The position numbers and the translations under genes were made by a program. DNA of 64,000 bases from Paraconiothyrium sp. Pb-2020 (lineage: Eukaryota > Ascomycota > Dothideomycetes > Pleosporales > Didymosphaeriaceae): contig JAJUBI010000002.1 of assembly GCA_022419385.1 (NCBI GenBank), forward strand, positions 3,162,001 through 3,226,000, given 5' to 3'. The notes under the pieces were generated by a model that was not told the DNA's origin, did not search any database, and saw only the letters and a list, made by a program, of their open reading frames with translations. Each line of letters begins with the position of its first letter. The stretch's first letter is position 1. Shown piece by piece: positions 1 through 11,600 of this stretch.

Positions 1-1222
1 ACTTACACCTGGTGGAACATAGTGTCCGCAGACGGTGGAGCCTTCCGGCGGCGACACTCGGGGCCTCCCAGTGGCCACGGGTGGGTACAGTCTGAGCGCT
101 TCTTTGATACAAGCGTTCAAGTACGGTAGCGTAGCGCACCTTTCGATGGTCATATCCTCAGGCGTTTCGAATGCTCCTCGTATCTCCGTTGTCAGTTCTT
201 TCATAACCCGAGGATGGTCCAGCAACATTGCCGTCAAGCCAGATACCAGCGTCGCCGTAGCCTCGGTACCAGCGATCATGAAAAGTCCCGCGTTGTTATC
301 CATCTCGGGGCGCGAAAGGCCTTTCTCTTCCGACTTGTTCAAACACCAGATCCCAATATCCACCACCGTCGTGCTCGCGGCCCTTTTCGAGTCTTTTGGT
401 TACGCGCTCCTTGGCGAATTTGTGATGTTCGTGTCGCTTCCTCGCCATGATAGATTGCGGGACGAGTGCTTTGAAAGCTTTCTCCACAAGTGGATAGTGG
501 ATCATTAGGCCGAGACGTGTCCCTGTCTTGGTTGCAGCGAAAGATGGCGGTCACCCATGGGTCGTATTTTGCATTTGACAACATCTGAAGAGGCTCTCCG
601 AAGGTCAGGTCGCCCATGACGTCGAACGTGGTGAAATTGTACATCTTGAGCATGTCAAATTTGTGGTTTGGGTCTTTTTCTATGCCTTCATGTAGCTTTT
701 CTGCAAGTAAGTTGACATACTTCATGAAGAGCGGTTCTTGCTGTTTGAGTGCGCGCTCGGAGAATGCAGGATTGAAAAGGCGGCGCATGCGGGTGTTATG
801 AACGTCTTGTGCGATGATGAGAGAGGTAGCCCCATTCGTATTGCTATGACGCTGCCAGGGTTTATGAGGCATGCCCCCCAAGGCGCCTTTACTACCATGG
901 CCGTAGATGTCTTTCCACGCATCGGCATCGACGAAACTGACCTCGTCTGGAGCGATGCGAACCACGTTGCCGTACCGTTCATGAAGAAGCGCCACGCGTT
1001 TGTGTTGTCGGCCCTTCCATGTCGCAAGCACTTCAGGTACATGGCTTACTGCGGCGGACTTGGGGCCGGGGAACTTGCTCAACGGATGAAAGTAAAGTCG
1101 ATAGATGCTTCTGAGCACAAAGTGGCCCACCACCTATTCATAGTCAATGTCTGGCGTCCCCTAGATGAATTCAGCGACCCACAACAACAAATGCAGAGGT
1201 AACCAGTTGCCCTCCCGAAGCA
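1..1222 (-). pseudogene. cytochrome P450, 5' part, two frameshifts, cut by window edge
   Basis: A fungal P450 read on the minus strand. The N-terminal part (about 1133 down to 530) has the usual proline-rich start 'FPGPKSAAVSH', then the segments up to 'FDVMGDLTFGEPL'. Reading continues in a second frame (about 525-345, 'KAFKALVPQSIMARKRHEHHKFA' region) and a third (about 340-7), where the I-helix 'GLFMIAGTEAT' and the K-helix 'KEALRLYPPV' (ExxR) are clear. Each frame change needs one extra base, near 527-534 and near 339-346; neither place has GT..AG intron ends. The window starts inside a GTAAGT donor (positions 6-1), so the heme-Cys exon lies outside. A likely first exon begins at an ATG near 1222 with a hydrophobic stretch, joined by an intron ending at about 1134. 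The sequence resembles the CYP65-like (trichothecene C-15 hydroxylase-type) group, but subfamily is uncertain. Either a young pseudogene or assembly indels. Confidence 0.8.
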
Positions 1223-4200
1223 TTGCGAAACAGTCTGTACAACGAGATAGGATTGTAGTCAGGAGTACAAGGCATCGCGCCTGTGTCTTATATAGAGATA
1301 CCTTCGAGGCTGGTAGACGAAGCGTAGAGGGCGCTTGATCACGCGCTTTTATATATGTTGGTCGTAGATCGGAACCGGATTTGGTCGCTGCGACGAGGTA
1401 ATTTACGTGGTTCCCTTAGTCTGGTACATTATGTGAATGCGTGGCGGACGAACAGCGGCTAAGTACCACGGTGCCGCTATGTGATTGGGGCTTTGAACTT
1501 CCGCGCCGTAGGTAGGGGCTATCATTAGCTTCCAAGCATCGTTTCGGAGGGTCGGACACGGGTTTCCGCATACCTAGGTCGCTGTGTGCATTGCGCAACC
1601 ACCACCAAGTACTATTGCCGCAATTGGAAGTACAATGCAAAACACGTTGTTGTGGGGTCGTGCAGGTGGACGAGCAAGAGCCGAGAGACCCTTTTCCGTC
1701 TCTCGACATCTGTGTCGTTGACTCGCGCTCATTGGGCCTCTGAAGCCCACACAACTGTCACCACTATGGTCCTGCCACATAATATTCTTGACATTCTGGA
1801 GACGCATACTCGATCAGTCTTGTGTTGCTCACAGTGCTTTCTGTAGTTAGACCTCCTTGCCTTCCTTGCGCCATGCTGTTGCCATGGTCTTTCGTGTGGT
1901 TCGGGCACGTACCGGCCTCACAGCGTTGAGTGAGACCTATGGCTACTTTCCTACTTGTTTGTTATCCACGACTTTGAAGACACTACGGTGTTGCAGACAC
2001 GGAATCTCCGGAATCACTTGGATGCATACTTCCTTGTCATAATGAACGCTATGGAGAGAGGGATATCTCTCTTCTATATCTAGGAGTTGTTTCTGAGCCA
2101 AACTTCACATGCTTCGGTCACGGCTGTTAGGATTACGAGCGAGCGAGCTATGCGAAGCGGAGACGATGCTTTTGCAGTCTTACCTTCCTTCTGGGGAAAT
2201 TTGCGCTTTACGAATGCGATGGATGACCGAACTTCGTCGTGCTTCATCATGTGCTGCGATTCTGCGAACCGTTCATTTCGCGGGCCCCAGAGGGATGGCT
2301 GCGTCAAGTCCTACCGCTGTGGACCACGTCAACTGCTCCATCACATTGTGGGCAAGGTCACTGCAGTCTCAGAGCGTAGATACTCTCGTGTTATCCTTGC
2401 CCTTAACTGGGTGTTAGGTAGTCGCGGCCTGTACTCTAAAGGAACCGTCAACTTCTTAGGACACCTCAAAAGCTGTTGTCTGTAGTCAGGGCGTCGATTC
2501 CGCATGCAGGTCCAAGATTCGTGGCCGTTGTCAGAATCTTGATACCGACTGGGGACTGAGTGCATGATGTCCATCCTGGTACTTCAATCATGTGCTCTCA
2601 TTCACTGAGGCGGTTGAGCCTATGAACATTGATTGTTGCGCAGGTGAGCGGCCCACGTACAGCGATGAGATGTCGCACGTGGCATACCTATACCTCTGGG
2701 GCTCGTGCGAGCTCGCAACGAAGGTATACGCGCCGATGGAGTCTTTCACGGCGAAAGCGACGGGGGTGGATCTCTGTTGCCATCAGTCATGCTGTAGTGC
2801 CGCGCCTAGTGGTTCTCCCCTATCCATGATGAGCTGCCTGCGCTCTCCAAACCTCTCGAAGACTGAGAGGTCCCGCTGTTCCTCCTCACTCGCTGCCCCT
2901 CGGCCCAAAAGCTAGGTCGACCTAGTGGCTCGGCTTGAAACCACAACAGAGCTATGTTTGCGGCAACACTGGTAGCGGGCAGTCTTCGAAGAGAAGGCTC
3001 TTGTCAGATGCAAGATATGCTCAACTGAACTCTTGTTGGATTACTCGAGGACCATACGCAAATAGCGCTCTCATACATCGATATGCAGATACTCTAGCGC
3101 AATTTCTCATCCTTCAGCGCAGGGAGCACGGTGTGTGCTTGGTGAATAGACGCCCAGAGACGTGCGCCATCTTTACGAGGTGTGGGAACATACATGTGTC
3201 AGGCAGAAGATTATGCTGCTAAACAAATCGTTACCATTATCCGAGAAAGATCATCAGGACTTGAGCGGGAGCATGGCTCCCAGCAAACAGAAACCGTAAA
3301 ATACCCCCCAGCAGCTAATTAGGTGCCGCTATCCATGACGCGTTTGATAGCAGCTTTCGATACCAATCATACTCATCATTCTGATCTTCTACCACCTACG
3401 AGAGTGCTGATCCCCATTGCTGACGCAGCAGGTTATTCGACGCAGGGGTTCGTCAGCTGCTTGCTACGAACAAAGTCTATCTTCTCAGTTTGGTCGTTGT
3501 TGTTGGTTTTGATACTATCTGTGATATCTGCGCCCTTGGGAGGATTGCGGGCAGAGATTGTCTGCTGATGCGAGAGCAAGTCTAGGGCACCGCATGGAGC
3601 GTCCTTGTTCTGCATGAATGCGTCGGCTGGACATACTTGTTCAGCGCGACCTTGCCTGTCGTTCCTGATGTGGCTGCGAACGAGTGCCGTAAATCGTCGT
3701 CTTGTCCAGCATCCTGGAGTGATGCTGCCGACTTGCCGGGGCTTGACCCGTAAAGTGTAGACCTGGCGGGTAGACGTTGTAGCTGGCATGCGACTGAGTC
3801 CATGAGCTACAAGACATGCATATCAACAGCCTCAATGTTTATCCATTTACCTTTCCTGCTGAGTGAGAGCCGTCCTCCGAGTGTAAGCATGGCCTCTAGC
3901 AAAGACGAGAAACTTTGGAGTTACGTGGGCTTGCATCGATATATACCCTGTTATGCTGTGAAGAACTGCGGAGCGTGGAGGGATTCGATAGACTTTACAC
4001 TGACAAATTTGGTGAATGAATGCGAGGGTGACTGAAACTGAAAATGGAAAGCCTTTATTATGAGAGAATGAGCGGATAGATTAGTAGGCTTCCTTTGCAG
4101 CTGAGCGTCACGGAAAAGCCTCATACTCTCGATACTAGTCCTGTTCGTGGGCTTCTTGATAACATTTTGCAAGGGGTTATCTGGGTGACACGGGTTCCAT

Positions 4201-6300
4201 TAACATCCTTCTTTTGGCGAGACTCTAAGATTGCTTAGGCCTGAAGACGCTACGGGCTCAGAGTTAGCCAACTTTCGATCCAATTGCCTTCGCCGGATAG
4301 TGGGTCTTCCTGCTATAATTGACCGCATGCAGGACGGCCGCTTCCCGATGCTATCGGAGAGGCGTTGCGATCTGGCCACAAGTCTAGTAGGCCATTTTCC
4401 AGCATAAAAAGTGGTACGGTGGGTCGATCGTCCTAGTTCTCCGTAGCAACAGAAAGCAGAACAACAAAGATCGAGCGGAAGAGCTTGCGGTCCATTGACA
4501 ATATGTAGGCATCGAGGATCGTCATCGGACAACAACTCCTAGATCAACACGCAGCGAGAGGAATATCTTTGTTGCGTCGCCGAGAGCGTGTCTCAAAGTT
4601 TTCCCTTTCTCCGTGTCTTCGGGATTGCTCATCTTGATTTCTACTACCGCCGTGATATGGTGATTTCATTCGTACTGGCTGGTCGATCCTGTGAACCCTT
4701 GATGAGACTTGGCACGCAAAGATGGTGATGTTGATATAGTAAGGAATGCTTGGGAACAATTCTGATAGCACATCGTGATTCGGGCCCCACAAAACACAAT
4801 GTGTACACTGTGTGTCTCGGGAAAAGCTGCATGAGCATGCTTAGAGATGTTGTCACATGAAGCCAGTGTTCACCATCTCCAAGTAACGTGCAGGTGTTGT
4901 CCATTTGCTTCGGTTCAATAGAGTGGTGCAGCGATTCACGGTCGCTTAATACAGCATCAGGACGTAATCTAGTTGACATAGGTGACGCGGTCCCAAGACA
5001 CGCTCTAAACGCAGACCTAAAACATGTGACTACTTTGACCGTAGTGCGATGAGACGCGATGAGACTGGCAGTTCGGTCGTTAGTGTTTCCCCAGAGTGCT
5101 CCAGTGTGTTTAGACGGCGTTTAGACGGCGTCTACATGACACTACAGGGAACCATCCACGGGAAAGATCAACATGGATCGTCGATAGCCAGCGAGCCAGC
5201 AAGCCAGCACGAAATTCCGTTTCTCCAGCTTGTGCAAGCCAAGCCACATGGATCTGCAGATAGCGGGAATGAGATATCGCGGAAATCTGCACATCTTCCG
5301 GAAGGTCAATCGAGCCGTCGGCGGAATTTGTCCCCAGTCGCCATCGCTTCAGAGTACTCGTACGCGTAGAGCAAACATGTCCCCAGTTGTGCCTCGATAG
5401 GAAGCGCACGAGAATGAGGTTTCGGTCAAAGGTCGAGCAGCCTTTTGAAACGCTCGGCTTGGGGGAAGGGTTTCTTGAGACACGCAAGCAGTGGGTTCGA
5501 GTGGATCTCAGCTTTCACTTGTTGCGCACGTTTCCTGCCACGTTACGAGGCGCCGATTCAGGAGGCTTCGTAGGTTTGAGCATGATGTCAGACCAGGCTC
5601 GGTGGCATGTCGTCCGGGATGTACGCTGTCGAAGACATGCCTATCAACTACCGGGTAGGGTTCTGGGGAGTATCAGAACGCGGGGTCGGGGTGTAGTAGC
5701 GTGCCGCAGCGGCCTACGATCAGATGCGGAGTCCATCGCCCACGGTGCGAGATGGGCGGGCCAGCTGGCCAATGGAGGGACCGCGATGGCCACGCAACGG
5801 GATTTCCATGTATCAGTGACGCCTGCGTGGAATGGGGGAGTGACTCGGGCACACAAGGGCTCGGCACAGGGAAGCCGAAGGCGAGTGGAACATTGTTTTA
5901 GAAGGTCAGATTGGCAGAAGTGCGGACATGTGGAGTAGATCAGCCCCTGCATGCTGAATGAGGCTCATACGAGCAGTGGGTCGATGGCGGCGCTGATAGG
6001 GCGACAGGAGGGTTTCGACTCCGAGGTTGGTCAGCGCAGCAATCCCGGCTTCTTCCGAAGCACGTGTCGTCGGATGAAAATTGCTCTCGCAGAGCTAGGG
6101 CATTTCTCGGACCACGGCGAGCTGGCAGCAGCAGGCAGATATCTCGAAAGCTTCAGGCCAGCACCCGTCAAGCACAGGAACAGGCGTGGCCTTCATAAGG
6201 CGCATCGGGGCGAGCTCCCGCCGTGCTCAGACCCACCCGTCGGCGATGCATCTCTGCTCTGGCTCCAGGGTCGCCCCGCCGTCTGTTTGGGGGCACTGCA
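1223..6300. other. gene-poor stretch, no gene recognised
   Basis: About 5 kb with many short open frames on both strands, none with a domain, a consistent intron pattern or a family resemblance I recognise. Base composition is not strongly AT-rich, so it does not look like heavily RIP-mutated DNA. A cluster of short tandem duplications lies at 5046-5209 (listed separately). It may be intergenic DNA or very old mobile-element remains; I see no terminal repeats or transposase motifs. Confidence 0.5.
5046..5209. repeat. cluster of three short tandem duplications
   Basis: Three unrelated micro-repeats lie within 164 bp. A 10-bp unit GCGATGAGAC is duplicated at 5046-5065. An 11-bp unit GTTTAGACGGC is duplicated at 5108-5129. 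An 8-bp unit AGCCAGC(G/A) occurs three times at 5186-5209. All copies are perfect apart from the last base of the 8-bp unit. They look like replication-slippage products in unconstrained DNA. Confidence 0.8.
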
Positions 6301-6350
6301 AGGCTGCGACTGGGACGACTGCAGAGCAACTTGGCTCGCCGGTGCAAGGG

Positions 6351-6380
6351 GCCATGTAGGGCCATGTAGGGCCATGTAGG
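6351..6380. repeat. 10-bp unit, three perfect tandem copies
   Basis: GCCATGTAGG is repeated three times without mismatch, about 1 kb upstream of creA. No protein-coding context was found. A role as a regulator-binding array is possible but nothing in the sequence shows it. Confidence 0.9.
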
Positions 6381-6399
6381 TGCATACAGGAGACGCCCT

Positions 6400-7410
6400 C
6401 TCTCACCGACTCTTGTGTGCGTGCCGGTCGGCGCATCCCTGGGGTGCGGGCCGAGAGGCAGCCGCGGCCTACAGGCTGGGGTAGTCTCCACGGTATACAA
6501 CACCATGCGCCGAAGCCGCGATGCAGCTGCTGTCCTCGCCCGGCTCGCCCCAGGCCTGGCTCGCATGCGCGCGCGAGGCGTCCGACGAGGCCTCGTCCTC
6601 CGTTGCTTTTCCCGTGCCCAGCGCGTGTGCCCCGGACCCCCACATTCCCCAGGCAGTCGTGGAGGGGTGGTGGGTGGATGATTGGCCTGGACTTGTACAC
6701 AGTATCATCACGCTCCGTATTGCTGAGCGGGCGCCAGTGTGCAGAAGAGGACAGCGGTAGAAGGCTCCCTGGGCCTGCCGAATGATAGCGGAGAGAGCGC
6801 GGCGTGCCAGCTCCGTCATCTTATCTACGCGCACACGAAGCCCGCTCGCTCACGCTGCGCTGCTCACCGTGCCCCGCTGCGCCGCCTGTGCAACTCGTCC
6901 CTGTATCTCACCGTGAGGACGCCTCGCCGATTATTCACCGTTCACCGCTGCTCCCCAGACGCGAAAACTGAAATTTCCTTTGAGGTGGGCCAGCAAACTC
7001 TTCAAAACCGCCCCAGCCAGCAGCAGTGGCCAGCGTCCAGCACACCCCGCAACTCCAAGCACACCCTCGCACGCCCGCGCACCGGTGGCTTCGACACGGC
7101 TGCACGCATAGAGTACAGCCCTCGCGCTCTGCTGTGCGTATCCTGCAGCCATACTCCAGACGCACGCCATCTGCCCGCCTGCAGCATTCATCATTGCGAC
7201 CGGGGTCCCGCTCGCTAGGCCGAATTCTCTTCATCCGAAAGAGGCCGACGCAGAGTGGGGAAGACTTGGGGCAGCCCCTGCACCCTAGCTGCTGCTCAGC
7301 TTGGCCTTTTTGGCGCGGGATGATTGTGGCTGCTACCAAATCCACCCGCTGCCACTTAAGTACCTTCCACCACCCTCCTACCCCGACTTTTCGACTCCCA
7401 CGCCGATCAC
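6400..7410 (+). promoter_or_regulatory. creA upstream region with putative CreA sites
   Basis: GC-rich region before creA with no credible gene. It contains several matches to the CreA consensus 5'-SYGGRG: CCCCAG (reverse strand) at 6953-6958 and 7011-7016, CCGGGG at 7200-7205 and GTGGGG at 7255-7260. Autoregulation of creA is known in Aspergillus, so these are reasonable candidates, but 6-bp degenerate sites occur by chance in GC-rich DNA. A pyrimidine-rich stretch at about 7363-7405 directly precedes the start codon, as is common near fungal transcription starts. Confidence 0.45.
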
Positions 7411-8688
7411 ATGCAACCTTCCAACCAACCCATAGGTTCTTACAACCTATCCAGCGTCCTCAACCACGACCACACACAGCAACAGAACACGTCCCCATCT
7501 CAGAACACCCCCCAGCCCGCTGCCGACGCTCCCATGGCGACGGCTACCGTGAGCCTCATGGCGCCCCTCCTCCAGAACGCTCAACAGGACGAGCAGAGGC
7601 CCTCTGGAGACCTGCCACGCCCCTACAAGTGCCCTCTTTGCGAGAAGGCTTTCCACCGCCTGGAGCACCAGACTCGCCATATCCGCACCCACACCGGCGA
7701 GAAGCCCCACGCCTGTACTTTCCCTGGATGCTCTAAGCGCTTCAGCCGTTCCGACGAACTCACCAGGCACTCCCGCATCCACAACAACCCCAACTCTCGA
7801 AGGGGCAACAAGCAGCACGCTGCCGCTGCCGCCGCCGCCGCCGCCGGCATGATCGAACCCAACACCATGGCTCATATGATGCCTCCGCCCAGCAAGGTCA
7901 TCGGTTCGCGATCCGCACCCAGCTCACAGCTTGGATCGCCCAACGTGTCCCCTCCGCACTCTTTCGCCAACTACTCGCCTAATGTCTCGTCGGATCTTGC
8001 TTCGTATCGACACGGCGGCAACAACAGCAGCAGCCCCAACGGCCTGGCCCGCAACATCGACCTCCTCGCTGACGCTGCTTCGAGGTTGGAGCAGAGACAT
8101 GGACACCATTACTCCAACCGCCACGTCACCAGCCATGGCTATCATCCCTATCAGAACAATCACAGACTCCCGGGCCTCGCGCAATATGCCTACTCTCAGC
8201 CCATGTCGAGGTCGCATTCACATGAAGATGATGACCCTTATGCGCACCGAATGACAAAGAAATCGCGGCCCGGTTCCCCCCTCTCCACCGCACCTCCATC
8301 ACCCACATTCTCGCATGACTCATGCTCACCAACACCGGATCATACCCCGCTTGCAACGCCTGCCCATTCTCCGCGGTTACGCCCGCATGGCTTCAACGAT
8401 GTGCAGCTCCCGCATCTTCGGCATCTGAGCCTCCACCACGTGCCAGCACTTGCACCTATGGAGCCTTCAACCAACACCGAGGCACCCTACATACCCGCTC
8501 AAACTTCCGGCGGTCTTCGCATAGGCGACATCATCTCCAAACCGGAAGGTGCCCAGCGAAAACTGCCTATACCGCAGATTCCGAAAGTCGCCGTGCAGGA
8601 TCTTCTCAACGCACCCAGTGGACTTTCCTCGGGAAACTCGTCCACGACGGGATCTGTGGCTGGCAACGACCTCTCGGAGCGTTTCTAA
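7411..8688 (+). CDS. creA: carbon catabolite repressor CreA, C2H2 zinc finger
   Basis: Nuclear DNA-binding repressor that shuts off genes for alternative carbon sources when glucose is present (Mig1/CreA family). It is a single uninterrupted exon of 425 residues, close to the Aspergillus protein in length. Two adjacent C2H2 fingers lie at residues 72-94 ('YKCPLCEKAFHRLEHQTRH') and 100-124, with the 'RSDELTRH' recognition helix in finger two, joined by a TGEKP linker. After the fingers come a run of nine alanines (137-145), long Ser/Pro/His-rich regions, an 'LRHLSLHHVPALAP' segment typical of CreA, and a conserved C-terminal block from 'RIGDIISKPEG'. The ATG at 7411 starts the conserved N-terminus. 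No other gene is recognised within about 6 kb upstream or 7 kb downstream. The identification is secure. Confidence 0.97.
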   Translation: MQPSNQPIGSYNLSSVLNHDHTQQQNTSPSQNTPQPAADAPMATATVSLMAPLLQNAQQDEQRPSGDLPRPYKCPLCEKAFHRLEHQTRHIRTHTGEKPHACTFPGCSKRFSRSDELTRHSRIHNNPNSRRGNKQHAAAAAAAAAGMIEPNTMAHMMPPPSKVIGSRSAPSSQLGSPNVSPPHSFANYSPNVSSDLASYRHGGNNSSSPNGLARNIDLLADAASRLEQRHGHHYSNRHVTSHGYHPYQNNHRLPGLAQYAYSQPMSRSHSHEDDDPYAHRMTKKSRPGSPLSTAPPSPTFSHDSCSPTPDHTPLATPAHSPRLRPHGFNDVQLPHLRHLSLHHVPALAPMEPSTNTEAPYIPAQTSGGLRIGDIISKPEGAQRKLPIPQIPKVAVQDLLNAPSGLSSGNSSTTGSVAGNDLSERF

Positions 8689-11600
8689 CGTGTTTGGCGG
8701 CACTGCACTGCACGGAGTTTTGGCAGCATTGTTTGAGTTTCCTCCTTGAGCCAGCGAGCGTTGAAATTTTTGGGGGTATAGACAGGTGTCGGATTACGGT
8801 GCCGTAATGGCTACAGGCAGTAACGAGCTCATGATTTTGGGTTGCTTGCAAATCCTCTCATAGACTTTCTTATCGTTGGACCGATCATACCCGCGGACCC
8901 ATCTCCCGCAGTTCTGTATCACCACTTCTTGCGTTGCTTATTCCTCGTTCGAGTACCTGGGCAGCTGCTTATTGGCAGCATTCATACAATAGTAGCTCAG
9001 CGCGTAATCAAGACTCTCCGCCTAAAAGTCCACCCTTACTTTATCATTACGAAATGGAAAACAGTGACGTGCTTTTGATGCCAAGTGAGGTAACAACAGG
9101 GTCGCACGCAAGGAACACCAGGGTAGCGGTCGAAATGCGGGACTCGCAGCGAATCTTGTTCCGCTAGTAGCTCGCGGAGTCCCCCGTCCGTCGAGCACAG
9201 TCATGTCTTCGGAGCAACGTACGGGACGTCTCCGCTCTTTCCACTGCTTCCCCAACCCGAGATGCAGCAAGGGGTGGGCGGTGAACGATACCCGCGCTAC
9301 ACAACATTCCAGCCCTTTGCGCAACCACACTTGTCTCTCGGTCGGTCAGGCGACGATCACCCCAGCTGCTCTCTCCGCAATCGCACGCCCCAGTCTTTTC
9401 ACCGCACTGGTGCAGGTACAAGTGTCATCATCAGGCATGCCCGAAGCGGCCACGCATCGCGGCCGCCGCGGGTGCCCTCAATTCACCTGCCGAGTTCGGC
9501 CACAACGCACCCCTGACTGATTGCGCTCCATGTCGAATGCCTCACTCCGCCGCGCGCTCGGCACTGCTCGGGGAAGTTGGTGGAGGCTGTGGGTCCTCAT
9601 CTGATGCGGCGCAGGCCAAAACGCGACGCCGCAACCTGATAAGGGGCCAGACATGGTGCGCCGTCTGGGAAATGTGAATGCACCCCAGACCCGACGCTCC
9701 GCATTCATGCGTGGTCATGATCGCCATCGCCGCTGCGGCTCTGTTTCGCACGCTGAGAGCATGCCTCACGTCTTGTGCGCCGCTCCAGCTGCACAATCGA
9801 GCAGCGCTATCGCAGCCAGCGCGCGGAGCGGGACTCGACGTGTCCACTGCGGTAGATAGATCGCCCCCTCTACCGAGACGACCGGAAAAACCAAGATACG
9901 ACAGAGTCATGGCTGACCTTCCCCACGAAAACGCCCAGGCAGTCCGGATCACAGCTGCTATTCTTATCGAGGGGTTACGTCGTAAGGATCGTTGCGCTGT
10001 CATCCGCAGCCAATGTCAGCCCGCAACGCCCACGTAACACGTCCTATCTCATCCCATCGCACAACAAACAAGGTCTTGCGCGTAGGAGAGGTCCAGTGCG
10101 CATCCAGCCAGCTCGGGTCACGATGCTGGCCACTGACGCCCTGTGGAGCGCCCCATCGATGGCGACATGTCTCATTTCCCGCTCGCAACTTTTTCCGCCT
10201 CCGTCTCGAGACTATATGATAGCAAACGATAGCTCTGTGCTACTTCTTAAGCCTTATCGCAAGCGCAAAAGTACCCCTGCGGACGAGCATATCTAGCGGG
10301 CCTGACATGCTTCTAGCCTGGCTCAGCCATTTCTGGCGGCTTGACGCGGTTCTAGCTCGACAGAACAAGGAAATCTTAGCCCGCCATGTGCGAGTGTGGG
10401 GTCTCCACAGCGGCCGTCAGAGGAATCAGCGTACCCCACTACCAGTGAGCCGTGTGCCGATAGCTGAGCAGTACTAACCCTAAACATACCACATCAGATA
10501 GGGCATGTCGTCGCCGAGAAGCAACCGGCGCTTGTCGTCGCCAGTTGAGTGACAAGCCGATTGCGCAAGGTAGACGACATCAGTTTCCTACCGTCATATT
10601 TCCTCAAGAGCCATGTTCATCACATGCTATCAACGCCAACACCAACGCGGCAGCGGAAGCGGTGCTTATCATGCCACGAGCGTCTAACAAACCGTTGCCA
10701 GCTATACGTAAACCGAATAGGAGCTTCAGGGCCGCATCTCCGCGCCATCTGATCTCAACATCCCGACAACGATCCCACCGAAGATCTCGGGCCGTCTCAA
10801 GCTTCTCGTGCGTCGCCTACCATTTAGCATGTCAAGCAGGCCCAGGGACGGAGCACAGTGTCTGATTCTTCCAAGGTTTCGAGATTCACAAACGTGCATA
10901 TGCACACAGCATAGACGACTGATCGCCTTCAGGTGCAGCATCTTGTCCTACTGTTCATTAAGTACCAAACCTTGCCATACCAGGTGTTTGGTACTCGCTT
11001 CGTTGCGCGCGTCAATGTTTCGCTTGCGCAGCGGTTAATATGAACTTCATCTAGAAGGTGCATAGATACTTAGATGATTCGTAGCGGTGTGCTTACCCTG
11101 CGTACAGATACTCCATGTACATTGGGAGTGATGCGCGGTAAGTTCCACAAACTTTGCATGCCGCGCATCTTCTCATCGCGAGATATGATGCAATCACATG
11201 TGCTTCTCAGGCATTGTGATTGCACCATAGATCCACAGTACAATCCAAACGTCATTGCGGCAGATCAGTGTTGATTTGCTATGATAACGTCACCTTGAAT
11301 CGTTAGTGCCCGTTTCCCCGTGGATTACCGCAACACCTCGGCCATCAAAGAGGCGCACGAACATCTTAAGTGGCTAATAAACATGCCCTGGCTTCACATA
11401 GTGTCTTCTAATGTGCTTCTGCCTTTACTATCTACCTTTACTAGAGCTACAAACACACGAAGGCACTTCAAGCGAAGATCAAGACAGAATCTGTGTTTGT
11501 TTACAAAAATTGAACACATGCAATATCAGGTGTATTGGTATACATGATATCGTCAACAACGATGTATGGTCATCAACCGAGGTAGTCCAGAGAGCAAGAC

